DNA of 64,000 bases from JBJMQS01 sp045802605 (GTDB taxonomy: Bacteria > Planctomycetota > Planctomycetia > Gemmatales > Gemmataceae), in assembly GCA_045802605.1 (NCBI GenBank), contig JBJMQS010000011.1:1-64000 (forward strand), read 5' to 3'. Both the position numbers and the translations under genes were made by a program. Below the pieces are notes generated by a model. The model was not told the DNA's origin and made no database searches. It saw only the letters and a program-made list of their open reading frames with translations. Positions 36,262 to 44,691 of this stretch are shown here, in pieces (within the stretch, counting starts at the first letter, position 1; the number at the start of each line of letters is the position of its first letter).

Positions 36262-37473
36262 TTATTCCTTATGAGCGGTGGTTTGGGTACGCTTGTTGTC
36301 CTTGCGATCTTCGCCGAGGACCATGAGCACGTCGTGGAGCATCGTGGCCTCCTCATTCGTGGCGATCATCAGGATGCGAGAGCGCGAGCCAGTGGCTGCG
36401 ACATCCGAATCGCTATGATTCTCGGTGTTCGCGGCGCGATCGAGTTTTAGCCCTATGCATTCGAGTCCCACGCACACTTGCTCGCGAATCTCGGGAGAGT
36501 GTTCGCCAACACCTCCGGTGAAAACTAATGCATCGATTCCGCCCATAGTCACGGTCAGCGCACCAACGGCTTGGCGAATGCGATGGGTGTAAATGCCAAT
36601 GGCCAGTTGGGCGGTAGCTCGGCCAGCCTTGGCGGCAGCCAATACTTCGCGCATGTCGGCCGAAACGCCGGAGACACCTTGCAGGCCCGACCCATGATTG
36701 AGGGCGTGGTCAACTTCGCGTGCCGTTAGTCCATGGCGTTGTTGCACGAAGGTGACAATGCTCGGGTCGATTGCACCGGAGCGCGTCGCCATCATGAGGC
36801 CATCGAGCGGCGTAAAGCCCATCGTGGTATCGATCGACTTCCCGTGCATGACCGCTGCCGCGGAACAGCCGTGACCCAGATGGCAGATGACCAGACGCAA
36901 TTCACCGAGCGGCCGACCCAACATTTCCGCGGCACGTCCGGCACAGTAGGCGTGCGACAATCCGTGAAAGCCATAGCGGCGGATGCCCCACTCTTGCGTC
37001 CATTTCGCAGGCACGGGATAGGTGTAAGCCTCCGGCGGCAGGGTCGAGTGAAATGCGGTGTCAAACACTGCCACATGCTTTGCATCCGGCAACACGCGCT
37101 GCGCGGCAGCGAGCGCTTCCAGGCTCGGCGGGTTGTGTAGTGGCGCAAGCTCAGCGAGCGCCGCGATCTGAGCCGATACCAAAGGCGTGATTCGTACGGC
37201 TTCGGTAAATGACCCACCATGCACAACACGGTGCCCAACGGCTCGCATCGAAAATCGCTGCGTGGACAAATCCGTGAGCAGCCACTCGACGGCTTTCGCA
37301 TGACCTTTCCAAGAAACTGTTTCCGCGCGAGGCTTCTCGTCTTCGAGCGTCATGCGGTAGTTGGTTTGCGCTCCCGCCCAATCCGCGTGCGCATGCGCCA
37401 GTGCGCGGCCATCGTCCTCGGCGAGCATCGCCTTCAGACTGCTGGAGCCCGCATTGAGTAACAGAATGGACAT
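36262..37473 (-). CDS. ackA: Acetate kinase
   Basis: A 403-aa acetate kinase that converts acetyl phosphate and ADP to acetate and ATP. It shows LLLNAGSSSLK, GHRVVHGG, HLGHGCSAA, ATRSGAIDP and LVFTGGVGEHSPEIRE. Compared with the usual HLGNG and FTAGIGEN motifs it has HLGHG and FTGGVGEH; the phosphate- and metal-binding residues otherwise look complete. The upstream frame extends to 37503, but the ATG at 37473 gives the conserved N-terminus. It lies 66 bases after phosphoketolase, whose product acetyl phosphate is its substrate. Confidence 0.93.
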   Translation of the reverse strand: MSILLLNAGSSSLKAMLAEDDGRALAHAHADWAGAQTNYRMTLEDEKPRAETVSWKGHAKAVEWLLTDLSTQRFSMRAVGHRVVHGGSFTEAVRITPLVSAQIAALAELAPLHNPPSLEALAAAQRVLPDAKHVAVFDTAFHSTLPPEAYTYPVPAKWTQEWGIRRYGFHGLSHAYCAGRAAEMLGRPLGELRLVICHLGHGCSAAAVMHGKSIDTTMGFTPLDGLMMATRSGAIDPSIVTFVQQRHGLTAREVDHALNHGSGLQGVSGVSADMREVLAAAKAGRATAQLAIGIYTHRIRQAVGALTVTMGGIDALVFTGGVGEHSPEIREQVCVGLECIGLKLDRAANTENHSDSDVAATGSRSRILMIATNEEATMLHDVLMVLGEDRKDNKRTQTTAHKE

Positions 37474-37539
37474 GTTCGAATCATTAACCCGCGGCGCAAG
37501 CAAGGGTATGTACGAAAACCCCTGCTTGCGCTCTGGGCT

Positions 37540-39996
37540 CTAAACATTGTCGCCTTCGGTCGATGTACGTTGCTGTCCGGCCCCCGTGCCCCCGGCCCAC
37601 TTCCAAGCCGAAATCGCCGGGATGTCGTCGCCGTGTTTCCGAATGTATTCCTTATGCTCGATCAGCCGGTCGTGGATCGCTTGTTTGAAGTACGCTGCGC
37701 GAGCGCCAAGCTGCGGCAAGCGATCGATGACATCCTCGCACAGATGGAATCGATCGATTTCGTTCAAGACGCACATATCGAACGGCGTGGTGGTCGTGCC
37801 TTCCTCCTTGTAACCGCGCACGTGAATGTTGCCGTGGTTCGTTCGCCGGTAGGTCAACCGATGGATCAGCCAGGGGTAGCCATGGAATGCGAACACCACC
37901 GGCTTGTCCTTGGTGAAGATCGCATCGAAATCATGGTCCGAGAGGCCATGCGGGTGTTCCGTGCATGGCAACAACTTCATCAGGTTCACAACGTTGACGA
38001 CGCGAACTTTCAGCTCCGGCAAGTGTTTGTGAATCATTTCCACCGCGGCCAAAGTCTCGAGCGTCGGCACGTCTCCGCAACACGCCATCACTACGTCGGG
38101 TTCGCTGTCTTGATCGTTCGAAGCAAAGCCCCAGATGCCCAGACCCGCCGTGCAGTGCTTGACCGCTTGGTCCATCGTGAGCCATTGCGGCGCGGGCTGC
38201 TTGCCGGCCACGACGACGTTGATGTAGTTCCGGCTGCGTAAGCAATGATCGGTGACTGACAAAAGACAGTTAGCATCGGGCGGCAGATAGACGCGAATGA
38301 CCTCCGCCTTCTTGTTCACGACGTGGTCAATAAAACCCGGGTCCTGATGGCTGAAGCCGTTATGGTCCTGCCGCCAGACGTGTGAACTGAGGAAATAGTT
38401 GAATGACGCGATCGGCCTCCGCCAGTGGATGTGATTGCAAACCTTTAACCACTTGGCGTGTTGATTGAACATCGAGTCGATGATGTGGATGAACGCCTCG
38501 TAACAGCTAAAGAAACCGTGCCGGCCGGTGAGCAAGTATCCTTCGAGCCACCCCTGGCATTGATGCTCGCTGAGCACCTCCATCACTCGGCCATCGGGCG
38601 AGAGGTGGTCATCGGTCTTGTAAATCTCCGCCATGTAACATCGATTGGTGACTTCGAGCACGTCTTGCCAGCGGTTCGAGTTGTTTTCGTCTGGGCTGAA
38701 AAGACGGAAGTTCTTTACATCCAAATTGTTTTTCATGATGTCGCGCAGGAACTTACCCATCTGACGAGCCGACTCGGCTGTCGTCGCGCCGGGCGAAGGC
38801 ACCTCGACCGCGTAGTCGCGGAAGTCGGGCATCTTCAGATCTTTCAACAGCAAACCCCCGTTGGTGTGTGGGTTATCGCTCATGCGGCGATGGCCCTTGG
38901 GAGCTAACTCGGCGAGTTCCGCTTTGAATCGGCCGTTCGGATCAAACAATTCCTCCGGGCGATAACTCTTCATCCACTTTTCGAGGACCTTGATGTGGTC
39001 CGGCTTGTCCATATCGGCCATCGGGACTTGATGGCTGCGCCAATAGTCTTCACACTTCTTGTCATCGATCTCAGCCGGGCAAGTCCAGCCTTTTGGCGTG
39101 CGAAACACGATCATGGGCCACGCCGGCCGTTTGACGTCGCCGTTCATCCGCGCGGTGTTCCAAATCTGTCGAATCTCTTCGATGGCCGTGTCCATCACAT
39201 CGGCGAGTTGCTGGTGCACTTGGGCCGGATCGTGTCCTTCGACAAAATGCGGTTTGTAACCCATCCCCTCGAAATACTTGCGCAGTTCTTCCTCGGGAAT
39301 GCGTGCGAGGAAACATGGGTTGGCGATCTTGTATCCATTGAGATGCAGAATCGGCAGGACTGCGCCGTCACGGGCCGGGTTGAGGAACTTGTTGCCGTGC
39401 CAGCCGGTGGCGAGCGGCCCAGTCTCAGCCTCGCCATCGCCGACGACGCAAGCAACGATGAGGTTCGGATTGTCGAAGGCTGCACCATACGCATGGCTCA
39501 AAGCGTAACCGAGCTCGCCGCCTTCATGCATGGAGCCGGGTGTCTCCGGGGCGACGTGGCTGGGAATGCCGCCCGGGAAGCTGAACTGCTTGAACAGTTT
39601 CTTCATGCCTTCGGCGTCTTGACTGATGTTTGGGTAATACTCGGTGTACGTGCCTTCGAGATAGGCATGCGCAACAAGCGATGGCCCGCCGTGTCCTGGG
39701 CCGATGACGTAGATCATGTCCAGGTCGTCGCGCTTGATCACGCGGTTGAGATGCACGCAGAGCATGTTCAGGCCTGGCGACGTGCCCCAGTGGCCCAGCA
39801 ATCGCGGCTTGATGTGCTCGCGCTTCAGCGGTTCACGGAGCAACGGGTTATCGAGCAGATAAATCTGGCCGACGGAGAGATAGTTGAGGGCCCGCCAATA
39901 GGCGTCCATCTTGCGGACCTCGCCCGCTGAAAGTGGCCCTTGCTTATTCTGCGCCTCAATGTCCTTCGATTTCGGTGCGATGGTCGTGCTGGCCAT
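37540..39996 (-). CDS. xfp: Xylulose-5-phosphate/fructose-6-phosphate phosphoketolase
   Basis: An 818-aa thiamine-diphosphate enzyme of full length that splits xylulose 5-phosphate (and often fructose 6-phosphate) with phosphate into acetyl phosphate and glyceraldehyde 3-phosphate (or erythrose 4-phosphate). The TPP/Mg motif GDGEAETGPLATGWHGNK is at residues 186-203; the phosphoketolase signatures EGGELGYALSHAYGAAFDNP and RRPIASFNYFLSSHVWRQDH are present. AAGGA lies before the ATG. Next to ackA and tal, it forms the core of a phosphoketolase pathway. Confidence 0.96.
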   Translation of the reverse strand: MASTTIAPKSKDIEAQNKQGPLSAGEVRKMDAYWRALNYLSVGQIYLLDNPLLREPLKREHIKPRLLGHWGTSPGLNMLCVHLNRVIKRDDLDMIYVIGPGHGGPSLVAHAYLEGTYTEYYPNISQDAEGMKKLFKQFSFPGGIPSHVAPETPGSMHEGGELGYALSHAYGAAFDNPNLIVACVVGDGEAETGPLATGWHGNKFLNPARDGAVLPILHLNGYKIANPCFLARIPEEELRKYFEGMGYKPHFVEGHDPAQVHQQLADVMDTAIEEIRQIWNTARMNGDVKRPAWPMIVFRTPKGWTCPAEIDDKKCEDYWRSHQVPMADMDKPDHIKVLEKWMKSYRPEELFDPNGRFKAELAELAPKGHRRMSDNPHTNGGLLLKDLKMPDFRDYAVEVPSPGATTAESARQMGKFLRDIMKNNLDVKNFRLFSPDENNSNRWQDVLEVTNRCYMAEIYKTDDHLSPDGRVMEVLSEHQCQGWLEGYLLTGRHGFFSCYEAFIHIIDSMFNQHAKWLKVCNHIHWRRPIASFNYFLSSHVWRQDHNGFSHQDPGFIDHVVNKKAEVIRVYLPPDANCLLSVTDHCLRSRNYINVVVAGKQPAPQWLTMDQAVKHCTAGLGIWGFASNDQDSEPDVVMACCGDVPTLETLAAVEMIHKHLPELKVRVVNVVNLMKLLPCTEHPHGLSDHDFDAIFTKDKPVVFAFHGYPWLIHRLTYRRTNHGNIHVRGYKEEGTTTTPFDMCVLNEIDRFHLCEDVIDRLPQLGARAAYFKQAIHDRLIEHKEYIRKHGDDIPAISAWKWAGGTGAGQQRTSTEGDNV

Positions 39997-40038
39997 GTCG
40001 AGTTCCTTCTGAGGTTGAGAGCTTCGTTGCCGATTCCG

Positions 40039-41028
40039 TTATCGCGCCGCCCCTTGGGCCGTAGCACGAGGGAGCTTGGTTTCTCGGACATAATGCTCAA
40101 GTTTCAAAGTGTCGGCGAAAAACTTACGAATTCCCTCGCTGAGTTTCTCCACCGCCATTGGGTCTTCGTTGTGCATCCACCGGAATGACTTTTCGTCCAG
40201 GTGTATCTTCACGGTATCCGTCTTCTTGGCGACGTCGGCATTCAGATGCGGAGTCACTTCGCCAGAACTCGATTCCAACGCAGCTAAGAGATCGGGGCTG
40301 ATGGTCAGGAGATCGCAACCGGCCAGCCGGACAATCTGATCCACGTTGCGGAAGCTCGCACCCATGATCTGCGTGGAATACCCGTGTTTCTTGAAATAGT
40401 TGTAAATGCGGGTGACAGAAGCAACGCCCGGATCTTCCTCGGGCGCGATCGGTTTGTTGCCATTGTGCTGACGGTGCCAATCGTAGATGCGACCGACGAA
40501 CGGCGAGATGAGGGTGACGCCCGCCTCGGCACAGGCAACCGCCTGGGCAAAGCTAAAGAGCAAGGTCAGGTTGCAGTGAATGCCTTCGCGCTCGAGTTGC
40601 TCGGCCGCGCGAATGCCCTCCCAAGTGCTCGCGATCTTGATCAAAACACGCTGCCGATCCACGTCGGCCTCTTCGTACATCTCGATCAGCTTGCGGGCCT
40701 TGGCCATTGTCGATTCAGTGTCGAAGCTGAGACGGGCATTGACCTCGGTTGAAACTCGGCCGGGAACGATTTTGAGAATCTCGACGCCGAAATTAACCAG
40801 GAGCCGGTCCAGGAATACGTCGGTACGGGCTGCTCGATCACCCGGCGATTTCAAGGCAAATGTCAGTGCGTCATCAATGAGATGAGCGTACTCCGGCTTC
40901 TGCGCCGCTTGGTAAACAAGCGATGGATTAGTCGTGGCGTCTTGCGGTTGATATTCGGCGATGGATTCGAAGTCGCCAGTATCGGCCACAACGGTCGTGA
41001 AACGCTTCAGGGAACCGAGCAGGGTCAT
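40039..41028 (-). CDS. tal: Transaldolase
   Basis: A 329-aa transaldolase of the TalA/TalB type. The Schiff-base Lys is in VLIKIASTWEGIRAAEQLE and the N-terminal signature is QDATTNPSLVYQAA. It exchanges a dihydroxyacetone unit between sugar phosphates (sedoheptulose 7-phosphate/glyceraldehyde 3-phosphate and fructose 6-phosphate/erythrose 4-phosphate). AAGGAGA lies before the ATG. The gene precedes xfp by 42 bases and follows the Gly-rich protein gene by 29. Confidence 0.94.
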   Translation of the reverse strand: MTLLGSLKRFTTVVADTGDFESIAEYQPQDATTNPSLVYQAAQKPEYAHLIDDALTFALKSPGDRAARTDVFLDRLLVNFGVEILKIVPGRVSTEVNARLSFDTESTMAKARKLIEMYEEADVDRQRVLIKIASTWEGIRAAEQLEREGIHCNLTLLFSFAQAVACAEAGVTLISPFVGRIYDWHRQHNGNKPIAPEEDPGVASVTRIYNYFKKHGYSTQIMGASFRNVDQIVRLAGCDLLTISPDLLAALESSSGEVTPHLNADVAKKTDTVKIHLDEKSFRWMHNEDPMAVEKLSEGIRKFFADTLKLEHYVRETKLPRATAQGAAR

Positions 41029-41057
41029 GATGACTCTCCTTATTTCTACCGGATCTG

Positions 41058-42989
41058 TTACTGAACCGTTCCGCTGCGAAAACTCAGACCGGCGTCGTTG
41101 TCTGGGCCGCCGATCATCTTGAAATGCATGCTGCCCGGCTCCGTCAAAGTCAGCTCAGCAAGCATAGTTCCACCGCGATCGGGCTCCATCGCCAAAACGT
41201 TGCCCTGAGTGGTGTAAACGCCCTTCATCGTCTTCGTGCGCGCGCCCTTGGTAAACACCCAATTAAACGTGCCGTCGGCATTGAGCGTCATGTCATACTT
41301 GCCTGCAGCCGAGTTCGCGCTCCACTTGCCGACCACCCGCTCCGCCGGGATGGCGGGCGGTGCCGGGGTCAATGGAGTCGAACTCGCAGGGGCGGTGGCC
41401 GGTGCCATCATCTTTGCGAGTGATGCCGCGACACGATCAGTCGGGTTGGCCTTCGCCGCGGCTTGAAACATGGCGAGCGCGTACTCTTGATGGCCGCAGG
41501 TCAGGTAGTGGTATCCGAGCAGGAAAGCCGTGCCTGGTCCTTTGGTTTGCTTGTAATTCTCTTCGAGTAAACGAAGTTGTTGCGTGTAAATTTCAGTGTT
41601 CGGATAAAGACTGGACAGAGTCTTCCAGTCCCATCCCGGACCGACATCCAAAACGGGGTGGATGGTCGCAGCCGCTTCTTGATAGCGCTGCAATGCAAAC
41701 AGCACCAGCGACCGAAACTCGTGCAGCACCGCGTCATGAGGCGCAGGTTTGAGCGCTTCATCGGTTAGCTGGAGGGCGTCGGTGTAGCGCCCCTCGTAAA
41801 ATGCCGCCCGCGCTTTGTCGAACGGTGTCTCCTCTGCTGCTGTAACTGGTTGCGCAGCGGCATACTCGACCGGCATCGGCTCCGCAATCGTCGGCTCGGA
41901 GTAAACCGGCGAACCGCCGTCGCTGGAATACGAGTTCGAATATTCCGAGTATCCCGATAGCGAGCTGATCGCGTTCGCGCCCCACCAGGTCACACCCACC
42001 GCGGCCGCCACCGGATGATTGTCCCACATGTAGTCCCAGCGGGCCCAGTTGCCTGGCGCGTAGCCACCGTACCACCCGCCATAGCGGCCGTAATGATCAT
42101 CAAAATGGTTTTGCCAATCCTCGCGCGCGTTGTCGCGATGTTGTTGCCAGTCTTCGCGGACCTGATCGCGGTTTTGTTGCCAATCCTGTTGAGTCTGAGA
42201 CCAATCGCGGGCTGGCAATTGGCTGGCCGCATCGCGCCCTTGCATGCGGTTGGACAAGTCTTGTCGCCGCTCCTGCGTCGAACGGTTCCCGAGGTTTTGA
42301 CCGGCAGCGGCGCCCAAGCCAGGGAGCGTTCCCGGCCGGCTACCGACACCGCTTGGCAACTGCGACGGCCGATTCCCCACTCCCGCGCGGCCTACGTCTG
42401 GTCGTGTTGAGGGAAGCTGAGAAATTTGCGGACGTCCGCCGCCTGCGCCAGGCCTTGTTCCGCCGCCAACGGGTCCGCCAGGGCCCGCGCCACCAGGTCT
42501 GCCGCCAGGTTGTTGGGCTGGAAGTGTCCCGGCTTGCGGCCGGCCTGCCCCGCCACCACCGGTAGGAAATTGTGAAGGACCACCGATTTGCGGTCGGTTC
42601 CCGCCACCTGGAGGAGAGAACGAAGGTGTGCGATTGCCGCCCCCGCCGTTACCTCCGCTTGGCCGCGCGCCGCCGCCATATCCTCCGCCGGGGTTTCCGC
42701 CTCCGCCATAGCCACCACCAGGACGAGCGCCGCCTCCGTAGCCACCGCCGGGGTTTCCTCCATAACCACCACCTTGCCGTGCTCCGCCGCCGTACCCACC
42801 ACCGCCGGAAGGGCGTGCCCCGCCGCCATAGCCGCCGCCGCCACCGGCCGGGCGTCCGCCACCACCACCACCGCGACCACCGCCTCCACCGCCGCCTCCC
42901 CGACCGCCGCCTCGCCCAGCGAGGACTTCAGCGCCGGCCCAGAGGAGGCCAACCGATGCGACGAGGATAATCCAGTTGCGACTATTCAT
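41058..42989 (-). CDS. Secreted Gly-rich protein with TPR and lipocalin-like C-terminal domains
   Basis: A 643-aa exported protein. A signal peptide (WIILVASVGLLWAGAEVLA) is followed by ~140 residues of GGGRGGGGGGYGGGARP-like repeats, a Gln/Asp/Trp-rich stretch with DWQQNRDQVREDWQQHRDNA-type repeats, and then TPR-like helices (FDKARAAFYEGRYTDALQLT). The last ~95 residues (VVGKWSANSAAGKYDMTLNA) look like a lipocalin-like/DUF1579-type beta domain. The function is unknown. It lies between central sugar-phosphate genes, an odd place for a surface protein, and pairs with the SnoaL-like gene 33 bases upstream, mirroring the pair at 13.0-15.6 kb. Confidence 0.72.
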   Translation of the reverse strand: MNSRNWIILVASVGLLWAGAEVLAGRGGGRGGGGGGGGRGGGGGGRPAGGGGGYGGGARPSGGGGYGGGARQGGGYGGNPGGGYGGGARPGGGYGGGGNPGGGYGGGARPSGGNGGGGNRTPSFSPPGGGNRPQIGGPSQFPTGGGGAGRPQAGTLPAQQPGGRPGGAGPGGPVGGGTRPGAGGGRPQISQLPSTRPDVGRAGVGNRPSQLPSGVGSRPGTLPGLGAAAGQNLGNRSTQERRQDLSNRMQGRDAASQLPARDWSQTQQDWQQNRDQVREDWQQHRDNAREDWQNHFDDHYGRYGGWYGGYAPGNWARWDYMWDNHPVAAAVGVTWWGANAISSLSGYSEYSNSYSSDGGSPVYSEPTIAEPMPVEYAAAQPVTAAEETPFDKARAAFYEGRYTDALQLTDEALKPAPHDAVLHEFRSLVLFALQRYQEAAATIHPVLDVGPGWDWKTLSSLYPNTEIYTQQLRLLEENYKQTKGPGTAFLLGYHYLTCGHQEYALAMFQAAAKANPTDRVAASLAKMMAPATAPASSTPLTPAPPAIPAERVVGKWSANSAAGKYDMTLNADGTFNWVFTKGARTKTMKGVYTTQGNVLAMEPDRGGTMLAELTLTEPGSMHFKMIGGPDNDAGLSFRSGTVQ

Positions 42990-43022
42990 GGTGTGACTTC
43001 TTTCCGACTTTAGCCGGCTTAC

Positions 43023-43961
43023 TTATTTGGGGAGTGGTGGTTTGCGAACGACCTTGACCTCCATGTCGGGTTGCACTTCATCGCCGACGATCCGATCCTG
43101 CGATCGCCAAACGTAGCCATCGGTTCCCGTTGGGATCAGGCGGTTGGTGGCAGATCCAGTTGAGCCATCGGGACGGACTCCCGTGGCTTTGATGATCCAC
43201 TCGTCGCCGTCGTGAATCCAACTGCTCTCGCCGAAGCCGCCTTCCGAATCGAACACCCACGAGCGAATCTGTTTGCGCCAGGGATCCCAGCCGATGCGCT
43301 GCGAGACCTTCATCGCATCCTGGCCGTGAATCTTCAGATCGAATTCTTGCAACAGATAATTGCCGTCTTCGCTCCAACGGCACTTCGATGCGATGACTGC
43401 ACTGCCGCCGTCGTCGATCCATTCGCCGATGAGCCAAGACAATGGCTCTAGCCGTTCACGGCAGGAGCACTCCGGCCCTTCTTCATCGCGCGCCAGTGCC
43501 ATTTGCCACTTGCCATCGCGCTTCACGTGCAACACGGTGTAACGATCAATGTCAGGCAATTCGCCCGGCTCCCCGGTCTCCCGAGTCGTGCCCGTTTCCA
43601 CCGCCAATTCGGAGCCGATGAACTTGATCGAATCGACATTGATCGCGATTTGCTTTTTCGGATGAGACTTGAAGATCTCGGCGAACGCCGCAGCGATCTT
43701 GTCCCGGCCGTCCGCCTCGCGGCCTTCTTTGGAAATGATCTTGCCGTCGTTCGTGAACAACACGGCAATGGCCGTCGCCTCTTTGGCGTTGTAGGCGCGG
43801 CCAAACGCTTCGATGTTGACGCGAATGGCCGCTTCATCAGTGGACTGAGTGGCCGCGGGCGCCGGTTGCTGTTTGGCCTCCGTCGGGGCACGAAGTGCGA
43901 AGACGGCCACGCCGGCGATGGCCGCCGCGAGCCCCATAACAACAATAACGAGTCGTCGCAT
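43023..43961 (-). CDS. Secreted SnoaL-like protein, paralog of the 13.0-kb gene
   Basis: A 312-aa exported protein with a signal anchor (LVIVVMGLAAAIAGVAVFAL), an NTF2/SnoaL-like domain (NIEAFGRAYNAKEATAIAVL) and a C-terminal beta domain starting LEPLSWLIGEWIDD. Both domains align in order with the 314-aa protein at 13004-13948 (for example KQQIEIMIDSIRF versus KKQIAINVDSIKF). The frame is open upstream to 44417, but the ATG at 43961 (GGGAG nine bases upstream) gives the signal peptide and avoids overlap with rpiA. Role unknown. Confidence 0.75.
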   Translation of the reverse strand: MRRLVIVVMGLAAAIAGVAVFALRAPTEAKQQPAPAATQSTDEAAIRVNIEAFGRAYNAKEATAIAVLFTNDGKIISKEGREADGRDKIAAAFAEIFKSHPKKQIAINVDSIKFIGSELAVETGTTRETGEPGELPDIDRYTVLHVKRDGKWQMALARDEEGPECSCRERLEPLSWLIGEWIDDGGSAVIASKCRWSEDGNYLLQEFDLKIHGQDAMKVSQRIGWDPWRKQIRSWVFDSEGGFGESSWIHDGDEWIIKATGVRPDGSTGSATNRLIPTGTDGYVWRSQDRIVGDEVQPDMEVKVVRKPPLPK

Positions 43962-44010
43962 GATGTACTCCCGCGTTGATTCGCGCCCGCCGTGGCGTGG
44001 TTGCTTCACC

Positions 44011-44691
44011 TTACGGTGACAGCACCTTGTTTCTCTCCTCGACCAGATTTTCACCGTCAGAATCGGAGACCAAGACCACATCTGCCATTCCCAGAAAAAG
44101 GCCAGTCCCGACCACGCCCGGAATCGCGCAAATGTCGTTTTCAAATTGCAATGGGTTGGCGATCGGCCCGATTTCGCAATCGAGAATATGATTGCCGTTG
44201 TCCGTCGTGAAAAGCGATCCATTAACGCGATAGGCCAGGGGATTGCATCCAAGCTGACGCAGCCGCCGCTCGCACAATGGTAAGCCAAACGGAACAATTT
44301 CGATTGGGAGCTTGCCCCGGCTCCCCAATTGGGGCACCAGTTTTTCTTTACCGACCAAAATGACCAGACGCCGTGACGCCGCGGCCACGATCTTTTCCCG
44401 GACCATCGCCCGGCCATACCCCTTGATCAGATTCAGGTTCCGATCGACTTCGTCGGCCCCATCGAATGTCACGTCAATTTCAGATACGTCGGCTAAGGTT
44501 ACGAGCGGTATTCCCACCTGCGTTGCGAGCGCGGCTGTTTCAAGGGAGGTGGCGATGCCACGCACTTTGGCCTTGCCGGCTTTTACGAATTCACCCAAGG
44601 AGCGAACGAACATCTGTGCGGCACGGCCGGACCCCAGTCCAATGACCGATTGGCCGGCGACGAGATCCAGCGCTCGCTCGATAAACTTCAT
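44011..44691 (-). CDS. rpiA: Ribose-5-phosphate isomerase A
   Basis: A 226-aa RpiA that interconverts ribose 5-phosphate and ribulose 5-phosphate. It shows the phosphate-binding loop IGLGSGRAAQMFV, DVTFDGADEVDRNLN with the catalytic Asp/Glu region, KGYGRAMVREKIVA and TTDNGNHILDCEIG. Its ATG overlaps the transketolase stop (four-base overlap), so the two are translated together and share the pentose-phosphate pathway. Confidence 0.95.
   Translation of the reverse strand: MKFIERALDLVAGQSVIGLGSGRAAQMFVRSLGEFVKAGKAKVRGIATSLETAALATQVGIPLVTLADVSEIDVTFDGADEVDRNLNLIKGYGRAMVREKIVAAASRRLVILVGKEKLVPQLGSRGKLPIEIVPFGLPLCERRLRQLGCNPLAYRVNGSLFTTDNGNHILDCEIGPIANPLQFENDICAIPGVVGTGLFLGMADVVLVSDSDGENLVEERNKVLSP

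Noticed and set aside
41058..42989. Gly-rich protein as an assembly artefact of low-complexity sequence
   Set aside because: The frame is open through all parts, has a signal peptide, TPR-like and beta domains and a ribosome-binding site.
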